In this document: positions 42,355 through 51,207 of the stretch, piece by piece | How the letters are laid out: the number at the start of each line of letters is the position of its first letter | How positions within the stretch are numbered: the stretch's first letter is position 1 | NCBI RefSeq assembly: GCF_024220585.1 | Contig: NZ_JAMXKF010000003.1 | Coordinates: 248,001-312,000, forward strand | From: Dyadobacter diqingensis | GTDB lineage: Bacteria; Bacteroidota; Bacteroidia; Cytophagales; Spirosomataceae | Direction of reading: 5' to 3' | Length of the DNA stretch: 64,000 nt | Position numbers and translations under genes: made by a program | Notes under the pieces: model-generated | What the model was told of the DNA's origin: nothing | The model's input: only the letters and a program-made list of their open reading frames with translations | Database searches by the model: none

Positions 42355-42510
42355 ATGAACGGGATGATTTTTAGTGAACAAACAATACTTGACGAACCGA
42401 ATAATTTTTGGTCAAAATCGCTGAATCAGAGTGATGCATGCGTATTTAAAGATTGTTGCAAGGCCTATAAAAAGAAAGGGAAACGCTGTAAAAAGTGCCC
42501 TAAAAAATAA
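42355..42510 (+). CDS. 51-residue cysteine-rich microprotein
   Basis: Start chosen at 42355 because GGAGAAGA precedes it and the consensus promoter lies just upstream; an upstream ATG at 42307 would fall inside the promoter. Cysteines at 29, 34, 35, 45 and 48 in DACVFKDCCKAYKKKGKRC then KKCPKK give a possible zinc- or Fe-S-binding knuckle with a strongly basic tail. I recall similar short C-terminal CC-K-KGKRCKxCP sequences in other Cytophagales, function unknown. Iron-responsive expression is inferred from the Fur-like boxes. Confidence 0.75.
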   Translation: MNGMIFSEQTILDEPNNFWSKSLNQSDACVFKDCCKAYKKKGKRCKKCPKK

Positions 42511-42595
42511 GTTTTAGTAAATACAGTTCATGGTGAATAATTGTAAGAGAGGGAGTGCCCAGAGCGTTCCCTTTTCTATGCTGAAGGTGTGTTGA

Positions 42596-43327
42596 CTAAA
42601 CTTTTCTTTTCAGCTCGAAGTTTTGTCCCAGATACACCCTTCTGACCTGTTCGTCTTCGGCCAGCTCTTCGGCACTTCCCTGTTTCAAAATTTTTCCTTC
42701 AAATAAAAGATAGGCACGGTCTGTGATCGAAAGCGTTTCGTTAACGTTGTGGTCTGTGATCAGGATGCCGATATTTTTTGTTTTCAGTTTGGCAACAATG
42801 CTCTGGATATCTTCCACCGCAATCGGGTCAACGCCGGCGAAAGGTTCATCCAGCAAGATAAATTTTGGATCAACGGCCAGAGAACGTGCAATTTCCGTAC
42901 GGCGTCTTTCTCCACCCGACAAAACCATCCCTTTGCTTTTCCGCACGTGCTGCAAGTGAAATTCTTCAAGAAGTTCTTCTACTTTTTGTTTCTGCGCACT
43001 TTTTGGCATATCGGTCATTTCCAGTACTGCCCTGATATTTTCTTCTACCGTCAATGTCCGGAAAACCGACGCTTCCTGGGCCAGATAACCAAGCCCGAGC
43101 CGTGCACGTTTGTACATGGGGAGGTCCGTAATATCCTTGTCATCAAGATATACTTTTCCACTGTTTGGCTTCACCAGACCCACGGCCATGTAAAAGGATG
43201 TTGTTTTACCGGCACCATTGGGGCCCAGCAATCCAACAATTTCTCCTTGTTCAACCTGGTAACTTACATTGTTGTTGACAAGACGTGCACCGTATTTTTT
43301 AACCAGATTTTCGGTTCTTAATATCAT
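42596..43327 (-). CDS. lptB: LPS export ABC transporter ATP-binding protein
   Basis: 243 residues. Walker [17 protein letters not shown]-loop [17 protein letters not shown], signature [16 protein letters not shown], Walker [20 protein letters not shown] and H-loop [10 protein letters not shown], which is the LptB pattern. It powers lipopolysaccharide extraction by LptFG from the inner membrane. It lies 36 bases downstream of recJ on the same strand, likely cotranscribed. Confidence 0.95.
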   Translation of the reverse strand: MILRTENLVKKYGARLVNNNVSYQVEQGEIVGLLGPNGAGKTTSFYMAVGLVKPNSGKVYLDDKDITDLPMYKRARLGLGYLAQEASVFRTLTVEENIRAVLEMTDMPKSAQKQKVEELLEEFHLQHVRKSKGMVLSGGERRRTEIARSLAVDPKFILLDEPFAGVDPIAVEDIQSIVAKLKTKNIGILITDHNVNETLSITDRAYLLFEGKILKQGSAEELAEDEQVRRVYLGQNFELKRKV

Positions 43328-43363
43328 TGTTCAATTAGGGTAATTCAATAACCGTCAACCGGT

Positions 43364-45076
43364 TTAGTGAAATTTGATATCTTTCAGAAACAACTGTAAC
43401 GTTTTTTTATCCCGAAAGTTATTCTCTTCAAGATTATAACAAATGGAAAACGGCCGACCTTTGATCAGGTCGGAATAAAACTGGGACATACCAAAGCCGA
43501 TGGCTGTAAAAATGGCCGACCCGTTTTGTTTCACATCAAATTTAATATGCTTTTCTTTCAGGATCATCGGCTGGCCCGCGAGGGATACGTTCTTGCTTTC
43601 AAAAACCGGTGTCATATTGCCGGGTCCGAATGGCCCCATTTGTTTCAGTACATTATAAAATTTGGCAGTTACTGCGCTCAGATCCAAATCCAGGTCGATA
43701 TTGATCATTGGGATCAACTGATCCGGCCGTATCCTGCTGCTGACGATCTGGTCAAATTTAAGTCTGAAAGCTTCGATGTTTTCCAATGGCAAGGTCAATC
43801 CGGCAGCAAAGGTGTGCCCGCCAAATTGTTCGAGAAGTTCTGCACATTCCTCGATTGCTTCGTACACGTCAAATCCCGGTACCGATCGGGCCGATCCCGC
43901 AGCTTTTCCGTGTGACTGCGTCAATATAATGGTAGGCCGGTGGTATTTTTCAATACAGCGGCTCGCCACAATCCCGATCACACCCTTATGCCAGTCTTCC
44001 TTATATAATACCGTACTCGTTGCATCCGTAAACCAGCTGTCGTTTTCGATCATCAGCAAGGCTTCTTCTGTGATGCTGCTGTCGAAGGTCCGTCGCTCGC
44101 TGTTGTGTTTATTTATTTCAAAAGCAAAATCAGTAGCTTCCTGTTCTTCCTCAGAAAGTAGTAATCGTACTGCTTCCTTGGCATGTTTGATCCGCCCTGC
44201 TGCATTGATCCTGGGTCCCAGGCCGAATACGACATTGGTAATATCCAGTGCTCCGGTTATCCCGGCAATCTGGATCAGCGCTTTCATTCCGATACGCGGC
44301 GCGGCATTCAGTTGTTTTAGCCCGTAATACGATAAAACCCGGTTCTCACCCGTAATCGGGACGATATCAGCGGCAATACTGACTACAAGCAGATCAAGAT
44401 ATTCAAACAGGGAATCCTGCGGCATATTGTGATGCAGGCAAAAGGCCTGCAACAATTTAAATCCGACACCACAACCCGTCAGCTCTTTATAAGGATAAAT
44501 GCAGTCCTCTCTTTTAGGATCTAAAACGGCAACCGCAGGCGGAAGTTCATCCCCCGGTCGGTGGTGATCGCAGATGACAAAGTCGATGCCTCTTTTATTT
44601 GCCTCGGTAACCTTGTCAACGGATTTAATGCCGCAGTCCAGCGTTACAATTAATGTAAAACCATTTTCCTGCGCAAAATCTATACTTTGCCAGGAAACGC
44701 CGTACCCTTCATTGTAACGGTCGGGAATATAATAATCGAGATTGTCGTAAATTTTTCTTAAAAAACCATAAAACAGCGTAACGGATGTCGTTCCGTCTAC
44801 ATCATAGTCTCCGTAAACAAGAATTTTTTCACCGTTGGCGATGGCGCGGGATAAGCGTTCGACGGCCAGATCCATATCCTTCATCAGATAAGGATCGTGT
44901 AAATGAGAAAGGTCAGGACGGAAAAAATTGCGCGACTGCTCAAAATCGGTGATGCCACGCTGCACCAGAAGTGTAGCCAAAAATGGGTTCACATTTAACG
45001 CCTCAGCCAGTTCACGGGCAACTTCAAGTTGATCAGAGGGTAATTCGGGGTTTTGTATCCAGCGCTTTTCAATCAT
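43364..45076 (-). CDS. recJ: Single-stranded-DNA-specific exonuclease RecJ
   Basis: 570 residues when started at the ATG complementary to 45074-45076 (MIEKRWIQNPELPSDQLEVA); a 13-codon longer frame would run through the promoter. DHH-family motifs are intact: VYGDYDVDGTTS, TLDCGIKS, CDHHRPGD, AADIVPITGENR and the DHHA1 region with GSARSVPGFDVYEA and FGGHTFAAGLTL. A 5'-3' exonuclease for recombination and repair. TATCTTTG (minus strand, 45089-45082) sits only five bases before the ATG, suggesting a nearly leaderless message. Confidence 0.95.
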   Translation of the reverse strand: MIEKRWIQNPELPSDQLEVARELAEALNVNPFLATLLVQRGITDFEQSRNFFRPDLSHLHDPYLMKDMDLAVERLSRAIANGEKILVYGDYDVDGTTSVTLFYGFLRKIYDNLDYYIPDRYNEGYGVSWQSIDFAQENGFTLIVTLDCGIKSVDKVTEANKRGIDFVICDHHRPGDELPPAVAVLDPKREDCIYPYKELTGCGVGFKLLQAFCLHHNMPQDSLFEYLDLLVVSIAADIVPITGENRVLSYYGLKQLNAAPRIGMKALIQIAGITGALDITNVVFGLGPRINAAGRIKHAKEAVRLLLSEEEQEATDFAFEINKHNSERRTFDSSITEEALLMIENDSWFTDATSTVLYKEDWHKGVIGIVASRCIEKYHRPTIILTQSHGKAAGSARSVPGFDVYEAIEECAELLEQFGGHTFAAGLTLPLENIEAFRLKFDQIVSSRIRPDQLIPMINIDLDLDLSAVTAKFYNVLKQMGPFGPGNMTPVFESKNVSLAGQPMILKEKHIKFDVKQNGSAIFTAIGFGMSQFYSDLIKGRPFSICYNLEENNFRDKKTLQLFLKDIKFH

Positions 45077-45081
45077 ATTCA

Positions 45082-45089
45082 CAAAGATA
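45082..45089 (-). promoter_or_regulatory. -7 element of recJ, leaderless-type spacing
   Basis: Minus-strand TATCTTTG matches TAnnTTTG. Its distance of five bases to the chosen ATG decides that start and implies a leader of at most a few nucleotides. Confidence 0.5.
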
Positions 45090-45172
45090 ATGGGATTCTG
45101 TGATGCATGTATCAAAATCTATTATCGGGCATCGGAATCAGGGAAAGCTAAGTGAAACGTCTTATCTTTGCA

Positions 45173-45180
45173 AGATAATT
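45173..45180 (+). promoter_or_regulatory. -7 element of ruvX
   Basis: TATCTTTG matches TAnnTTTG, 39 bases before the ruvX ATG. No clear TTTG at -33. Confidence 0.45.
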
Positions 45181-45219
45181 TTTAGTCGTTTATCGACTAT
45201 TCACTTATTGACTGGAAAA

Positions 45220-45633
45220 ATGCCTCGTCTATTGGCTATTGATTATGGTGCAAAACGCACCGGGATTGCTGTAACAGATCCTTTGCAGATTATCGCAACG
45301 GCTCTGGACACGGTAAGAACGCACGATTTACTGGAATTTTTGAAAAAATATTCTCAAAGTGAGCCACTTGAAGCATTTGTGATCGGTATGCCGCGCAGGC
45401 TCGATAATACGGAAAGTGACAACGCTGCCCGTGTACACGCGTTCATAAAATTGTTGAAAAAAAATTTCCCGGATACACCCATCCATACCCATGATGAAAG
45501 ATTTACGTCGTCTATGGCTTTGCAGTCGATGATTGCAGGAGGGTCGAAAAAAAGTGACCGGCGTGAAAAAGGAAATATTGACAAGATCAGTGCGACGATC
45601 ATTTTACAGTCTTACATGGAGAGCAGGCGGTAA
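45220..45633 (+). CDS. ruvX: Holliday junction resolvase-like RuvX (YqgF)
   Basis: 137 residues from the ATG at 45220; longer frame starts lie upstream of the promoter. [46 protein letters not shown] and the C-terminal [17 protein letters not shown] are the RNase H-like YqgF signature. Proposed to act in pre-16S rRNA processing and/or junction resolution. Precedes def by 56 bases. Confidence 0.94.
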   Translation: MPRLLAIDYGAKRTGIAVTDPLQIIATALDTVRTHDLLEFLKKYSQSEPLEAFVIGMPRRLDNTESDNAARVHAFIKLLKKNFPDTPIHTHDERFTSSMALQSMIAGGSKKSDRREKGNIDKISATIILQSYMESRR

Positions 45634-45689
45634 GCCGGACTTCTCCGTTTTAAATATAATTATCCAGAAATCTCATATACTTAATTAAG

Positions 45690-46280
45690 ATGATTTACCC
45701 AATCGTAGCCTTTGGCGACCCTATACTAAGAAAGGCAACCCGCTTTATAGAAAAAGATGAAATGGACCTGAAAAAGCTTTCGGCAGATATGTTCGAAACG
45801 ATGTATTCTGCGAATGGGGTAGGGCTCGCAGCACCGCAGGTTGGTTTGAATATTCGTGTTTTTGTAGCTGACGGCACGCCCTTCAGTGAAAAAGACGAAG
45901 ATGACGACGATGATGATGAAGTAGACTTGAGCCTGGTGGGTTTCAAAAAAACATTCATCAATCCTGAAATTCTGGAAGAAGATGGTGAAGAGTGGGCTTT
46001 TGAAGAAGGATGTCTGAGCATTCCGGGGATTCGCGGCGATGTGTACAGGCCGGAAAGGCTTGTTATCCGTTATCGTGATACAGATTGGAACGAGTTTACA
46101 GAAGAATATACGGGAATGGCTGCCCGCATTATCCAGCACGAATATGACCATTTACTTGGCAAGCTGTTTGTGGATTACCTTCCGACATTGAAAAAACAGT
46201 TGATTAAAAAGAAACTGACCGATATTTCCAAAGGAAAAACAGACGCAGACTACCGTATGCGTTTTCCGGGACGCAGATAA
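45690..46280 (+). CDS. def: Peptide deformylase with acidic insertion
   Basis: 196 residues. The three deformylase motifs are present: GVGLAAPQVG, EGCLSIPGI (metal Cys) and QHEYDHLLG (HExxH metal site). Between motif 1 and 2 is an insertion rich in Asp/Glu (EKDEDDDDDDEVDLS, about residues 69-83) not found in E. coli Def. It removes the formyl group from nascent proteins. It lies between ruvX and an omega-amidase-like gene in a likely operon. Confidence 0.95.
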   Translation: MIYPIVAFGDPILRKATRFIEKDEMDLKKLSADMFETMYSANGVGLAAPQVGLNIRVFVADGTPFSEKDEDDDDDDEVDLSLVGFKKTFINPEILEEDGEEWAFEEGCLSIPGIRGDVYRPERLVIRYRDTDWNEFTEEYTGMAARIIQHEYDHLLGKLFVDYLPTLKKQLIKKKLTDISKGKTDADYRMRFPGRR

Positions 46281-46307
46281 GACATAAAGACCTTTTTTTG
46301 ATTTACG

Positions 46308-47096
46308 ATGATCCATCCGGTTGATAAACTCGCGGTTTGTTTAATACAAACCGAATTGTATTGGGAAGATGTTACCGCCAATCTTTCTTCGCTGGAAGAA
46401 AAAATTGCGGGAATCGACCAGCCGGTTGATGTGATTGTTTTACCTGAAATGTTCAACACAGGTTTTACAATGGACACCCGTTTGGCAGAACCGATGAACC
46501 TGACGACAACGAAGTGGATGAAGCATATTGCTTTGCAAACCAACGCGTTGATAATCGGAAGTTTCGCGGTGAAGGAAAACGGCAGCTTTTTCAACCGGCT
46601 CATGTGTGTGCAGCCGGATGGATCTTTCCTGCACAGCGATAAGAGGCATTTATTCAGAATGGGGGAGGAGCACCAGAATTACACTCCCGGCAATACGCGG
46701 TTGCAGGTAAATTGGAAAGGATGGAATATTTTTCCGCTGGTGTGTTATGATCTGAGATTTCCAGTGTGGAGCCGGAACGTGGCACCGGATCCTTACGATC
46801 TGCTGATTTACGTGGCAAACTGGCCTGCCCGACGTGCGCACGCCTGGCGTACGCTGCTTAAAGCGCGTGCAATCGAGAACCTGAGTTATGTCATCGGCGT
46901 GAACCGGATTGGAGAAGACGCAAATGGTGTCGCGCATCAGGGCGACTCTGTAGCGCTGGACTTCCTGGGAGAACCGCTTTTTGATCTGGGCAACAAAGAG
47001 ACAGAAAAGATTGTCAACCTTTCAAAACCGGAGCTTCAAAAATACCGGCAATCTTTTCCGGCCTATCTGGACGCTGACGAATTTAACCTTATATAA
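46308..47096 (+). CDS. Nitrilase-superfamily amidohydrolase (omega-amidase/YafV-like)
   Basis: 262 residues. Catalytic triad visible as E in VIVLPEMFNTGF, K in HSDKRHLFRMGEE and C in FPLVCYDLRFPVW. The motif around the Cys and the NRIGEDANGVAHQGDS segment fit YafV/NIT2-type omega-amidases, which clear alpha-ketoglutaramate and ketosuccinamate. Cytosolic. Starts 27 bases after def. Confidence 0.9.
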   Translation: MIHPVDKLAVCLIQTELYWEDVTANLSSLEEKIAGIDQPVDVIVLPEMFNTGFTMDTRLAEPMNLTTTKWMKHIALQTNALIIGSFAVKENGSFFNRLMCVQPDGSFLHSDKRHLFRMGEEHQNYTPGNTRLQVNWKGWNIFPLVCYDLRFPVWSRNVAPDPYDLLIYVANWPARRAHAWRTLLKARAIENLSYVIGVNRIGEDANGVAHQGDSVALDFLGEPLFDLGNKETEKIVNLSKPELQKYRQSFPAYLDADEFNLI

Positions 47097-47103
47097 TAGT
47101 AAC

Positions 47104-47391
47104 CTATTCGATCACCTTGGGTACCTTTATATATGTACCATCCTGACTTGGTGCATTGGCCAGTGCTTCTTCTCTGGTCAGCATGTTATTTCCTGAATCT
47201 TCGCGCCAACTGTTGACTTCATCCATAATGTGTGTCAAAGGCTCCACACCTTCCGTGTCGATTTCATTCAACTGCTCCATCCACGTCAAAACATTATCCA
47301 TGCTGTTGAGTAGAGCAGCCTCTTCTTCGGGTTTTACATGGAGTTTGGCCAGATGAGCTATTTTTTTCAGAGAGTCGTGGTCGATTTTCAT
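47104..47391 (-). CDS. gatC: Aspartyl/glutamyl-tRNA amidotransferase subunit C
   Basis: 95 residues. LKKIAHLAKLHVKPEEEAAL, then VLTWMEQLNEIDTEGVEPLTH and NMLTREEALANAP, match GatC. It stabilises the GatAB transamidosome that makes Gln-tRNA or Asn-tRNA by amidation. gatA and gatB are not in the window. Convergent with the nitrilase gene, 7 bases apart. Confidence 0.94.
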   Translation of the reverse strand: MKIDHDSLKKIAHLAKLHVKPEEEAALLNSMDNVLTWMEQLNEIDTEGVEPLTHIMDEVNSWREDSGNNMLTREEALANAPSQDGTYIKVPKVIE

Positions 47392-48000
47392 TATGTTAAG
47401 AATTTGTTATGTTAGCATCCGGCTGTTAAATAGAATCCAAAATTACCACATTTTTGCGAACTCAAACAGATATTGGACTTTTGAAAAGAAATGGTGGTAT
47501 GAATTCGGATTTTTGAAGTTAGAAATAATCCGAATTTGTAAGCTGGAGATTTTTCGGGCAGGAGAATCTTTAAATTATCCCAAAACAAATCAGTAGTTGG
47601 CGAATAATATTTGCTTTTGAAGACAAAAGATAAAATTTTTTAAAATGGTATCGCCCTTTTGAAAAAATATGTTCTCAGGCTTTGTAGCGTATAGTGCAAT
47701 TTTATATAACTGATTAAAATGCCTATATATCGTTCTTTATCAATGAAAAATAGATGAAAAAAACAAAACCTGGTTTAGTAGGCATTCTTTAAAATGTACA
47801 ATTGACAAATATTTCATGCAGAATTGGAATAAAAAAACCAGACAAAAGCTTGCTTTTTTTTAAAAGGAAAACTCATACTTTTGTAGAATTCAAAATAGTA
47901 ACACCACAATCAAAATTTTATTTTACAAAAACCTAGTTTAACCAAAACTTTTATTTAATTCACAACCAAAATCTCAATTTAACCTTTAAAAGTAAGTCTG
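47392..48000. other. 609-base AT-rich intergenic region upstream of exbB
   Basis: No convincing gene; a 67-codon frame at 47393 has no homology-like features. TACTTTTG at 47876-47883 is a good -7 element for the exb operon, leaving a leader of about 110 nt. AT-runs around 47620-47870 are unusually dense, as is common upstream of highly expressed genes. Confidence 0.45.
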
Positions 48001-48840
48001 ATGGAAAAGAAAGCAACGACTCCGGCACCAGCACCAAAGCCTGCAACAGCAGCATCAAAAGGCTCAGGTGGTTTGAACCCGGCATTGGTGATCCCCCTAC
48101 TATTCGTTATTGCCCTTTGTGTTTACATTTTTGTTTTAGGAGCTCCTGAGCACTTTATTGACGGAGATCATGAAAAAGGGCCAAAACAAGGTGATTATTT
48201 CGGTATTGTACACGAAGGAGGACCTATCGTACCTTTGTTAATGACTTGTTTTCTTATTGTACTTGTGTTTACAATCGAGCGTATCATTACAATTGGTAAA
48301 GCTAACGGTACTGGAAGCATTGATTCTTTCGTACGTAAAATCAAAGCACTTCTTGACAAAAATCAAGTTGACGAAGCTATCAAAGAATGTGATAAGCAAA
48401 AAGGTTCAGTTGGTAATGTAATCAAAGCTGGTTTAGTTAAATACAAACAACTTGCTACGGATGGCCAATTAGACAAAGAACAAAAACTTGCAGCATTGCA
48501 GAAAGAAGTTGATGAAGCAACTACTTTGGAATTGCCTATGCTACAAAAGAACCTTACAATCATTGCAACATTGGCTGGAGCATCTACACTTATCGCTCTT
48601 CTTGGAACGGTACTTGGTATGATTCGTGCGTTCGCGGCTCTTGGTGCATCTGGATCTGCTGATTCAGGAGCTCTTGCAGCGGGTATCTCTGAGGCCCTTA
48701 TCAACACTGCGATTGGTATCGGTACTTCTGCGATTGCAACAATCTCATACGCTTACCTTAACAGCCGTGTGGATGACCTGACTTACAGTATTGACGAAAT
48801 TGGTTTGAGCCTTCAGCAAAATTTTGCTGCTCATTATTAA
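48001..48840 (+). CDS. exbB: ExbB/TolQ/MotA-type proton channel protein
   Basis: 279 residues. An Ala/Pro-rich cytosolic N-tail (about residues 1-25), first transmembrane helix (ALVIPLLFVIALCVYIFVL), second helix FLIVLVFTIERIITI, and the conserved pair of C-terminal helices with LPMLQKNLTIIATLAGASTL, LLGTVLGMIRAF and ISEALINTAIGI. It forms the pentameric channel whose proton flow drives TonB. First gene of the operon, with Ala/Gly codon use suggesting strong expression. Confidence 0.92.
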   Translation: MEKKATTPAPAPKPATAASKGSGGLNPALVIPLLFVIALCVYIFVLGAPEHFIDGDHEKGPKQGDYFGIVHEGGPIVPLLMTCFLIVLVFTIERIITIGKANGTGSIDSFVRKIKALLDKNQVDEAIKECDKQKGSVGNVIKAGLVKYKQLATDGQLDKEQKLAALQKEVDEATTLELPMLQKNLTIIATLAGASTLIALLGTVLGMIRAFAALGASGSADSGALAAGISEALINTAIGIGTSAIATISYAYLNSRVDDLTYSIDEIGLSLQQNFAAHY

Positions 48841-48904
48841 TAGTTTAATACTATTGATATATAATTTTCGTTAATATTAAAAAAACTTATATATTTGTAA
48901 AGTT

Positions 48905-49519
48905 ATGGCAATAGTTAAGCCTAAGAAACATCCGCCTCATACCGATATGACGGCCATGACGGATGTGGCATTCTTACTACTGACATTCTTTATTATGACG
49001 GCCACTTTTAAGACCAACGACGCGGAGGTAACTACGCCAAGTTCTGTGTCTACGATTAAAGTGCCAGATGATAAAATTATGATCATTAGTATTGACAAGA
49101 CGGGTAAAGTTTTCTTTGGCGTAGATGCTCAGACAACAAGAATTTCTATGTTGGATAACATCGCTCAATCGAAAGGGATTTCATTCACAGAATTAGAGAA
49201 AAAGAAGTTTTCGCTTCAGTCGAGCTTCGGATTTCCTTTGAATCAGTTGAAAGCCTATTTGAATACGCCGGACGCGCAAAAAGCTCAGATCAAACAACCA
49301 GGTATTCCTGTTGACTCAACGGGAACAAGTGAATTGGCTGACTGGGTTTATGCAGCAAGGAAAGCGGATCCTGGATTGAGGATCGCTCTGAAAGGAGATA
49401 ACCTGGCGAAATTCCCTGTTTTCAAGGATGTCTTGGGTAATCTTCAATCTCAGAACATCAACAGATTCAATCTGATTACAGGTAGCGAAGATGCTCCTGC
49501 CGGGTTTAAGATGGATTAA
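48905..49519 (+). CDS. exbD: ExbD-type biopolymer transport protein 1
   Basis: 204 residues. One N-terminal transmembrane helix with the proton-carrying aspartate: DMTAMTDVAFLLLTFFIM. The periplasmic part (APDDKIMIISIDKTGKVFFG-like beta strands; LRIALKGDNLAKFPVFKDVL) is longer than in enteric ExbD. It starts 64 bases after exbB. A second exbD follows after 27 bases. Confidence 0.9.
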   Translation: MAIVKPKKHPPHTDMTAMTDVAFLLLTFFIMTATFKTNDAEVTTPSSVSTIKVPDDKIMIISIDKTGKVFFGVDAQTTRISMLDNIAQSKGISFTELEKKKFSLQSSFGFPLNQLKAYLNTPDAQKAQIKQPGIPVDSTGTSELADWVYAARKADPGLRIALKGDNLAKFPVFKDVLGNLQSQNINRFNLITGSEDAPAGFKMD

Positions 49520-49546
49520 GTATTTCACTTGAAATAAAAGAATAAA

Positions 49547-50119
49547 ATGGCAGCAATAGAAGAAAGCGGTGGTGGTGGTGGTAAACAGGACGGCGGTAAG
49601 GTTCGGGGCAAGAAAATGTCCACCCGCGTCGACATGACACCCATGGTGGATTTAGGTTTCTTGCTTATCACATTCTTTATGCTTGCAACAACAATGTCTA
49701 AACCTACGTCGATGACATTGAACGTTCCTGACAAGACTGAGACAAAGGAGGAAACAGAACCGCTTAAAGCATCGAAAGTTTTAACATTGTTTCTAGGTAA
49801 GAACGATGACGTTCTATATCTGGATGGTATTGCAGCGGACGATCCGAAAGCAGAAGAGTCTCTTAAAACTACTCGTTTTGGATCTGACCTGAGAAGCGTA
49901 ATTTTTGAGTCAGCAAACCGTATCAACGCGGCAAATGCAAAAGATGAAAAAGGTTACGGAGCTTTCGTTTGTGTAATTAAGCCTACCGTAGTGTCTACTT
50001 ATAAAAACATGGTTGATGTGTTGGATGAAATGGCCATCACCAAGTCTAAAAAGTATGCTCTTGTAGACAATCTTACTGATGCGGAGAAGAAGTTACTTGG
50101 AGACAAAGTAAAACCTTAA
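49547..50119 (+). CDS. exbD: ExbD-type biopolymer transport protein 2
   Basis: 190 residues. Gly-rich N-terminus (EESGGGGGKQDGGKVRGKK), then the helix STRVDMTPMVDLGFLLITFF with the essential aspartate. Two different ExbD proteins next to one ExbB are typical in Bacteroidota and suggest a heteromeric ExbD pair inside the channel. Confidence 0.9.
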   Translation: MAAIEESGGGGGKQDGGKVRGKKMSTRVDMTPMVDLGFLLITFFMLATTMSKPTSMTLNVPDKTETKEETEPLKASKVLTLFLGKNDDVLYLDGIAADDPKAEESLKTTRFGSDLRSVIFESANRINAANAKDEKGYGAFVCVIKPTVVSTYKNMVDVLDEMAITKSKKYALVDNLTDAEKKLLGDKVKP

Positions 50120-50175
50120 GGAATATCTTCAAGGTTTAATTAGTACAGATATTTTAAACATTTAATTTAAACGCC

Positions 50176-51000
50176 ATGGCAGAAGTTAGCCCGAATGCGA
50201 CACTGGATGATATAGTGTTTGCCAATCGTAATAAGGCGTATGGTGCATTTTCACTGAGAAAGGGATATCGTGCAGATATCACGAAATCAACTTTGATCGG
50301 CGCTGCTCTTTTTGTTTTTGCAATGTTCTCTCCTGCACTTATTGATGCAATTAAGGGAGAAGAGGAAAAAGAGGAAGTAATGGTTAACGTGGATTTAATG
50401 AACTTGCCACCACCGCCAATCGACCCTACGGAGCCACCACCGCCACCGCCGCCGCCAATTGAGCAGCCTAAGGTAGCCACGGTGAAATTTTTGCCTCCTG
50501 AGGTGAAAATGGATGAGAAAGTTCCTGAAGAAACACCTCCGCCAACGGTTGAGGATCTTAAGGAAGCTGTAATTGCTGATAAAACAGTAGAAGGTGATCC
50601 AAATGCTAACGAGGTAATCGTTGCTCCGGAACAAGTTGCTGCACCAAGTAAAGGTACAGTGGTTGAAGCCGCTCCTGCTGAGGAAAAAGTATTTACAGTG
50701 GTTGAACAGCAGCCTGAGTTCCCGGGTGGAACAGCTGAGATGTACAAGTACTTAGGAAAGAACATCAAATACCCAAGTGCAGCTTCTCGTGCGAACGTTT
50801 CAGGAAGAGTATTTATGTCATTCGTTGTTAATACGGATGGAAGTATTCAGGACGTTGCAGTACTTAAAGGCTTAGGTTTTGGTTGTGATGAAGAAGCTAT
50901 CCGTGTTGTGAAAGCAATGCCGAAGTGGAAACCAGGTAAACAATCAGGACGTGCAGTTAGGGTTAAGTATAACTTGCCTATTAATTTCCAACTTGAGTAA
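50176..51000 (+). CDS. tonB: TonB-family energy transducer
   Basis: 274 residues. Cytosolic N-region resembling other Bacteroidota TonB (DDIVFANRNKAYGAFSLRKG), one transmembrane helix (LIGAALFVFAMFSPALIDA), a Pro-rich spacer (PPPPIDPTEPPPPPPPPIEQ), and the C-terminal TonB domain: FPGGTAEMYKYLGKNIKYP, VSGRVFMSFVVNTDGSIQDV and PKWKPGKQSGRAVRVKYNLP. It transfers energy to TonB-dependent outer-membrane transporters such as SusC-type. Confidence 0.95.
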   Translation: MAEVSPNATLDDIVFANRNKAYGAFSLRKGYRADITKSTLIGAALFVFAMFSPALIDAIKGEEEKEEVMVNVDLMNLPPPPIDPTEPPPPPPPPIEQPKVATVKFLPPEVKMDEKVPEETPPPTVEDLKEAVIADKTVEGDPNANEVIVAPEQVAAPSKGTVVEAAPAEEKVFTVVEQQPEFPGGTAEMYKYLGKNIKYPSAASRANVSGRVFMSFVVNTDGSIQDVAVLKGLGFGCDEEAIRVVKAMPKWKPGKQSGRAVRVKYNLPINFQLE

Positions 51001-51003
51001 CTC

Positions 51004-51207
51004 ATGAAGGAAAAACCATTGCATGAGAAGATCATTGATCTTGCTTCTTTGTTAATGGCTCTTACATATATAGGAGGAGGGATCTACTTGATCGCCTCCT
51101 CCTTATCTTTTAATTTGCTCCCTGTTGGTAGTATGCAGAGGCATGCATTTGCTGGCATACTTATTTTATACGGATTTTACCGTGGTTACAGGGTTTGGAA
51201 GAAATGA
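51004..51207 (+). CDS. Small two-helix membrane protein
   Basis: 67 residues, start three bases after the tonB stop. Two hydrophobic helices: LLMALTYIGGGIYLIASSL and HAFAGILILYGFYRGYRVW. It overlaps the next gene's start by four bases (ATGA). Its tight position between tonB and the PstS-like gene suggests a conserved accessory; function unknown. Confidence 0.72.
   Translation: MKEKPLHEKIIDLASLLMALTYIGGGIYLIASSLSFNLLPVGSMQRHAFAGILILYGFYRGYRVWKK

Noticed and set aside
47393..47596. 67-codon frame in the AT-rich region before exbB
   Set aside because: Composition is unlike neighbours and no start signal or conserved motif was seen.
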